Below are positions 6,126-9,264 of a stretch of 9,264 bases of DNA, piece by piece. Each line of letters starts with the position of its first letter. Positions within the stretch are counted from its first letter, which is position 1. The position numbers were made by a program, and so were the translations under genes. The notes under the pieces are model-generated. The model did no database searches and was not told where the DNA came from. It worked only from the letters and a program-made list of their open reading frames with translations. This DNA is from JBAWVR01 sp037147155 (GTDB taxonomy: Bacteria > Patescibacteriota > Minisyncoccia > Phycocordibacterales > GWA1-40-21). Where the stretch lies: the NCBI GenBank assembly GCA_037147155.1, contig JBAWVR010000030.1:1-9264 (forward strand), in the 5' to 3' direction.

Positions 6126-6130
6126 AGGAG
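6126..6130 (+). promoter_or_regulatory. Ribosome binding site fixing the start of the second TyrRS-like gene
   Basis: AGGAG at 6126-6130 stands 8 bases before the ATG at 6139. It decides against the in-frame TTG at 6103, which would add 12 residues translated through this site. Confidence 0.85.
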
Positions 6131-6138
6131 AAAAAAAC

Positions 6139-7350
6139 ATGAAACTCAAACAAATCTTGTTTGATCGAATCTCAGAAAACTGGCTGGATGTAAGTCCTGA
6201 AAGATTCATGGGCTTCATAAGACCTAAAATCTCTCAGTCCCTGGGTATCGAAAGACTCCTGGAGATGCTTAAGAACGGCAGGGTGTTAAACGTCAAGTTT
6301 GGCACTGATCCAACCAGTAGTCAGCTCCACATCGGTCACGTGGTTCCAATGATACTGGTTGAAATGTTTCAAAAGGCCGGACACAATGTAGATTTCATAG
6401 TTGGAGATTTTACAGCTATGATCGGCGACCCGTCTGGCCGGGACACCTCTCGTTCAGTTCTTACACGTGAACAAATCAATGAGAATATGAAAGGATTCTC
6501 AGAGCAAGCTGGTTTATTCATGAATATTAAGAAGATGCGAGTTCATCACAACTCGAAATGGTTGGATAACATGCGTCTATCTGATATGTTTAGTCATTTA
6601 CAAAAAATCAACGCCACCGCAGCGATGCAACGCGATGATTTTCGTAAACGGGCTGAGAAAAACCAGGCAGTAAGCATGGCTGAACTGATGTATGGCCTAC
6701 TAATGGGTTTCGATTCTCTCGAGTTAAACACCGATGTTGAGATTGGAGGGCTTGATCAATTCTTGAATGTAGCCCAGTGTAGAATGCTAATGGAAAATGC
6801 TGGGGTGGTTCAAGAAGTTGGTCTATTCACTCCAATCATCGAGGGAATAGATGGAACTGGACGGAAGATGAGTAAAAGCTTCGGCAACTCTATTCCTATC
6901 ATGACAACCATTGAAGATAAATTCGGTCGAGTGATGTCTATTCCTGACCATCTAATCTTTCCCTGGTTCAAAGCTTTCACCTTTGTCCACGAGGACGAAT
7001 TGGAGGAGCTGGAGTTATTTATTGCCTCTAATCCTTTTGAGGCAAAAAAAATACTCGGTATCCTACTAATCGCGCTCGAGACAAAGGACCTTGAAAGTGG
7101 AGAAGCAGAAAGGGTTAGATTTGAAAGGAAGTTCTCGAAGGGTGCCTTCAGCGAGGAAGACTGCGAGAGCATCACGGCAATGGAGAATATCTTTCAAAGC
7201 TTGAGACCGTGTTTCTCTTCAAACAATGAATTGCGCCGATTGTTTCAGCAAAAAGCTGTCCGAATGCTTGACGGAAAGATTCTTGATGGCAGTGAGACAA
7301 TTGGTGGTGTAGTCCGTGTTGGTAAAAGACGAATTTTTAAAATCCAGTAG
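6139..7350 (+). CDS. Tyrosine--tRNA ligase family protein, divergent second copy with altered substrate pocket
   Basis: A 403-aa protein with full TyrRS architecture: an N-terminal extension of about 35 residues, KFGTDPT (53-59), HIGH (64-67), FTAMIGDPSGR (91-101), KMSKS (243-247), and an S4-like C-terminus (about 356-403; NNELRRLFQQKAVRML). ATP-binding motifs are textbook, more so than in the 3662-4882 copy. The amino-acid pocket differs: where the first copy reads Y-P-L-M-Q-G-Y-D, this one reads Y185-G-L-L-M189-G-F-D192. The glutamine that contacts the amino group of tyrosine in studied TyrRS enzymes is therefore Met, while Tyr185 and Asp192 remain. The GSDQ/GTDQ block is GGLDQ (203-207). 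It may charge tRNA-Tyr less strictly, activate a tyrosine analogue, or give resistance to a TyrRS inhibitor. It has the strongest promoter here, a good ribosome binding site and a terminator, and is visibly more GC-rich than its neighbours. It is divergent from the TrpRS-like gene. Confidence 0.93.
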   Translation: MKLKQILFDRISENWLDVSPERFMGFIRPKISQSLGIERLLEMLKNGRVLNVKFGTDPTSSQLHIGHVVPMILVEMFQKAGHNVDFIVGDFTAMIGDPSGRDTSRSVLTREQINENMKGFSEQAGLFMNIKKMRVHHNSKWLDNMRLSDMFSHLQKINATAAMQRDDFRKRAEKNQAVSMAELMYGLLMGFDSLELNTDVEIGGLDQFLNVAQCRMLMENAGVVQEVGLFTPIIEGIDGTGRKMSKSFGNSIPIMTTIEDKFGRVMSIPDHLIFPWFKAFTFVHEDELEELELFIASNPFEAKKILGILLIALETKDLESGEAERVRFERKFSKGAFSEEDCESITAMENIFQSLRPCFSSNNELRRLFQQKAVRMLDGKILDGSETIGGVVRVGKRRIFKIQ

Positions 7351-7353
7351 GAT

Positions 7354-7360
7354 AGGAGGT
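7354..7360 (+). promoter_or_regulatory. Shine-Dalgarno sequence without a clear gene
   Basis: AGGAGGT at 7354-7360 starts three bases after the TAG stop of the second TyrRS-like gene and is a near-perfect Shine-Dalgarno. No ATG follows at a suitable distance. The next candidate is a GTG at 7374, 13 bases on, inside the terminator stem, which opens a 37-codon frame ending at 7487. It may be a leftover from a lost downstream gene. Confidence 0.35.
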
Positions 7361-7368
7361 AAAAAAAT

Positions 7369-7409
7369 ACCGCGTGCAGTTACCATTGGTGACTTCATGC
7401 GGTTTTATT
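7369..7409 (+). terminator. Intrinsic terminator of the second TyrRS-like gene
   Basis: ACCGCGTG (7369-7376) pairs with CATGCGGT (7396-7403). After a small internal loop, GTTACC (7379-7384) pairs with GGTGAC (7388-7393) around ATT. TTTTATT follows at 7403-7409, and a run of seven A precedes the stem at 7361-7367. Confidence 0.8.
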
Positions 7410-7482
7410 ATACAAGATGGAAAAAATAACATGAAAATATATATGACTTTCCAAATTAGTAATAATATGGTACTGTACTGTC

Positions 7483-7488
7483 TATAAG
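7483..7488 (+). promoter_or_regulatory. Possible -10 box of the TrpD-like gene
   Basis: TATAAG at 7483-7488 lies only three bases before the ATG at 7492, too close for that ATG to be kept whole in the transcript. A second candidate, TAATAT at 7463-7468, would place the start near 7475 and leave a leader of about 17 nt. Neither has a good -35, and no ribosome binding site is present. The box closest to the ATG raises the chance that translation starts at the next ATG, 7537. Confidence 0.3.
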
Positions 7489-7491
7489 CAT

Positions 7492-8634
7492 ATGAAGAAA
7501 AAAGAGAAAAATGATATTTTTGCAGAGTCTTTGTCTATGCCGAATCTAATATATGAAGCAATATATAGAATAAATGTGAGACATAATTTAAGTGAGAGTG
7601 AGTCATTTCATGTTTTTCGTGAAGTTCTTAGTATATTTGATAATGTTGAAAGAGGTACACAAATGGGTATTTTGCTAAATGGATTAATGGCCAAACATCC
7701 AACGGTTGAAGAAGTCGTTGGCTTTATTAAGGCTGCATTATCGATTGATGGAATTGATTTAACAAAGTTACGACATTTAAATCTTGGAGGAAATAAAAAA
7801 ATAATTGCAGTGGCCGGAAGCGGAAAGAAAGGAATAAAAACAACAAATATCTCCTCGTGTGCCTCAATTGTTGCAGCTTCACTCGGTGCGTATGTTGCAA
7901 AAACATGCTCAAGCTCAACCTCATCAATTTGTGGATCTAGTGATTTTATAAAATATGTTGGCGCCAATATTGATATACCATTTAAAAAAATGACTGATGT
8001 TCTTAAAAAAACTGGTCTTGGTTTTTTTAAAATCGAAAATAGGATTAAAAAATTTGATTCACTTTATGGGGGAAAGTTTTTTGCTCCGCATATATTAAGT
8101 TTTGGTTTAGCTGGTTTATTATTACCTTTTAAACCAGATATTTTGCTGTATGGTTTGTCTCACCCCAATGTTGATTTATCAGTGAGAGTATTTAATCATC
8201 TAGGTTACAAAAATGCAATGATTGTATCTACAACTGACAATGGTATTCATTTCCTCGATGAGGTTGGTGTCTTTGGCTCAACATCAATTGTGGGTATCAT
8301 TGATGGTGTAATTGGTAATGTTAAAACGATTCAGCCTGGAAACATACTTAGATTACCTCGATATGATAGGACTTCGATTTGTCCCGGTTTTAATGAAACT
8401 GATAACGTTAGGAAAAGTATACAATCACTTTTAGGAAAAGAAGGCGGTGCAATCGAAGACATGATTTGTGTCAATGCTGCAACAATTCTTTATTTAGCTG
8501 GGAAAGTAAAAAACATTACGGAAGGATACGAAAAATCAAAAAATTCAATAAGGAGCGGAAAGGCAATTAAAACTCTTGAAAAATTCATACTAGCGACTGG
8601 GGGTGATGTTGAAAAATTAAGAAAATTCCAATGA
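7492..8634 (+). CDS. TrpD-like phosphoribosyltransferase family protein with altered acceptor site
   Basis: A 380-aa member of the anthranilate phosphoribosyltransferase / nucleoside phosphorylase-like fold. The N-terminal helical domain (about 16-90) has the TrpD pattern ending in TVEEVVGFIKAAL. The next block, G109-S-G-K-K-G-I-K-T-T-N119-I-S121, matches GTGGDGxxTFNIS, but the acidic residue of GGD is Lys. K137-T-C-S-S-S-T-S-S stands where TrpD has KHGNRxxSS, so the His, Asn and Arg expected near anthranilate are absent. Asp256-Glu257 match the metal-binding Asp-Glu pair, and NAATILYLAGK (328-338) matches the family's NAA helix. The RTxFNxLGPLxNP segment is not recognisable around 200-225. 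It probably still binds a phosphoribosyl donor but transfers to another acceptor; tryptophan synthesis is unlikely. ATG 7492 is used; 7537 (Met16) fits the usual TrpD start equally well, and neither has a ribosome binding site. It overlaps the dehydrogenase gene by ATGA, so the two are co-translated. Confidence 0.88.
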   Translation: MKKKEKNDIFAESLSMPNLIYEAIYRINVRHNLSESESFHVFREVLSIFDNVERGTQMGILLNGLMAKHPTVEEVVGFIKAALSIDGIDLTKLRHLNLGGNKKIIAVAGSGKKGIKTTNISSCASIVAASLGAYVAKTCSSSTSSICGSSDFIKYVGANIDIPFKKMTDVLKKTGLGFFKIENRIKKFDSLYGGKFFAPHILSFGLAGLLLPFKPDILLYGLSHPNVDLSVRVFNHLGYKNAMIVSTTDNGIHFLDEVGVFGSTSIVGIIDGVIGNVKTIQPGNILRLPRYDRTSICPGFNETDNVRKSIQSLLGKEGGAIEDMICVNAATILYLAGKVKNITEGYEKSKNSIRSGKAIKTLEKFILATGGDVEKLRKFQ

Positions 8635-9264
8635 AAGCTATTACCATATCTCAAAAAAAGATAACTTACGGGGATGTTAGTTTTCAGTCATATAGAAACG
8701 GAGTTGCCGTAAGCGTTGCTTATTGTGGTTTGTGTGGAAGTGATGTACAACGCATAGATAATTTAATAAAAAGTGGTGACAAACATCCTGTATTGGGTCA
8801 TGAAATCATAGGCAATATTAACTCAATTCCCGACGGCGTTAAAACTAATTTTAGAATTGGTGATTTTGTTGTAATTTCACCTATATTGTCATGTAATAAA
8901 TGCGAATACTGTAAAAGGGGGAATATACAGTTTTGCAATGAAAATAAATCGATTGGAAAAACACTAGATGGGGGGTTTTCAGAAAAGGTTTGTGTGCCTA
9001 TAAAAAATTTATATAAGATACCCAAGAATAAAATTTGCAAGGATCTAGTTTTGGCAGATCCTTTATCTGTTTGCCTTCATGCACTAAGTAAAATCCGTGG
9101 AATTAAGAATAAAAACATTGCTATTATTGGCGGTGGTGCTATTGGAGAGATTATGAGCCGTTTAGCTATTTATAAAAAAGCCAAGAAAATATGCATAGTC
9201 CACAAAAAAAATATTTCTAAAAAGAAGAAAGGAATAATTGAGTATGTCAATACAGTTAATATAT
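8631..9264 (+). CDS. Zinc-dependent medium-chain alcohol/sugar dehydrogenase, partial (3' end beyond window)
   Basis: An open frame of 211 residues that leaves the window without a stop; the family is usually about 330-360 aa, so roughly 60 percent is seen. The GroES-like catalytic domain has CGLCGSD (32-38) with the catalytic-zinc Cys35, and GHE (56-58) supplying a second ligand. The structural-zinc knuckle C88-x2-C91-x2-C94-x7-C102 is intact. DPLSVCLHAL (143-152) takes the place of the usual EPLAVALHA. The Rossmann dinucleotide loop is GGGAIG (167-172). The second strand ends IVHKK (189-193), with no acidic residue but His and Lys, which points to NADP(H) rather than NAD(H) (inference). It resembles threonine, sorbitol or other polyol dehydrogenases; the substrate cannot be chosen. 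The ATG overlaps the stop of the TrpD-like gene (ATGA), with no ribosome binding site of its own, so the two products likely act in one pathway. Confidence 0.92.
   Translation, partial: MKAITISQKKITYGDVSFQSYRNGVAVSVAYCGLCGSDVQRIDNLIKSGDKHPVLGHEIIGNINSIPDGVKTNFRIGDFVVISPILSCNKCEYCKRGNIQFCNENKSIGKTLDGGFSEKVCVPIKNLYKIPKNKICKDLVLADPLSVCLHALSKIRGIKNKNIAIIGGGAIGEIMSRLAIYKKAKKICIVHKKNISKKKKGIIEYVNTVNI

Noticed and set aside
6103..6138. TTG at 6103 as start of the second TyrRS-like gene
   Set aside because: The AGGAG site at 6126-6130 lies inside that extension and is correctly spaced for the ATG at 6139.
6067..6138. T-box riboswitch controlling the TyrRS-like gene
   Set aside because: The leader is only about 65 nt and shows neither the T-box sequence nor a terminator.
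6810..7175. 121-codon Ser-rich open frame on the minus strand
   Set aside because: It is a shadow of the second TyrRS-like gene, which has clear family motifs in the other frame.
7374..7487. 37-codon GTG frame whose start loosely resembles a Nudix N-terminus
   Set aside because: It is too short to judge, its start lies in a terminator stem, and spacing from the Shine-Dalgarno is 13 bases; kept only as a possible scar.
1..9264. Recoded UGA as in Gracilibacteria/Absconditabacteria, CRISPR arrays, and mobile elements
   Set aside because: Long genes contain no in-frame UGA and one gene ends with it; no spaced repeats, transposase frames or terminal inverted repeats were seen.

Overview
The window looks like a fragment of a small-genome bacterium, most plausibly a Patescibacteria/CPR lineage. 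This is an inference from AT-rich DNA, short intergenic gaps, many genes without a Shine-Dalgarno (SD) sequence, sigma70-like -35/-10 boxes, and bacterial-type aminoacyl-tRNA synthetases. The standard code fits: TGA is used as a stop at 8632-8634 and no long gene needs UGA as an amino acid. No rRNA, tRNA, insertion sequence, CRISPR array or origin is visible.

Layout: (1) 78-755 (+), an unrecognised helical 225-aa protein ending in a strong terminator. (2) 798-1235 (-), a probable NTF2/SnoaL-like 145-aa protein, convergent with (1). (3) 1378-3174 (+), a complete exporter-type ABC half-transporter. (4) 3175-3393, a gene-free stretch with a structured element bounded by a 10-bp inverted repeat. 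(5) 3394-3543 (-), a 49-aa single-span membrane protein with its own promoter, ribosome binding site and terminator. (6) 3662-4882 (+), a canonical tyrosyl-tRNA synthetase, divergent from (5). (7) 4931-5974 (-), a TrpRS/TyrRS-like class Ic synthetase homologue. (8) 6139-7350 (+), a second, divergent TyrRS-like protein with an altered substrate pocket. (9) 7492-8634 (+), a TrpD-like (anthranilate phosphoribosyltransferase family) protein with an altered acceptor region. (10) 8631-9264+ (+), a zinc-dependent medium-chain dehydrogenase, overlapping (9) by ATGA and running off the window.

The most interesting part is 4931-9264. Two non-canonical class Ic synthetase homologues sit beside a TrpD-family transferase translationally coupled to a dehydrogenase, and next to a normal tyrS. 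The remodelled active sites suggest that the second TyrRS-like protein, the TrpRS-like protein and the TrpD-like protein act on something other than the usual substrates. Examples would be a small-molecule pathway using an activated aromatic amino acid, with tyrS supplying housekeeping function, or a duplicated synthetase acting as a resistance or specialised copy. That functional link is inference. Gene 1 and the second TyrRS-like gene are visibly more GC-rich than their neighbours, so the region is a compositional mosaic.
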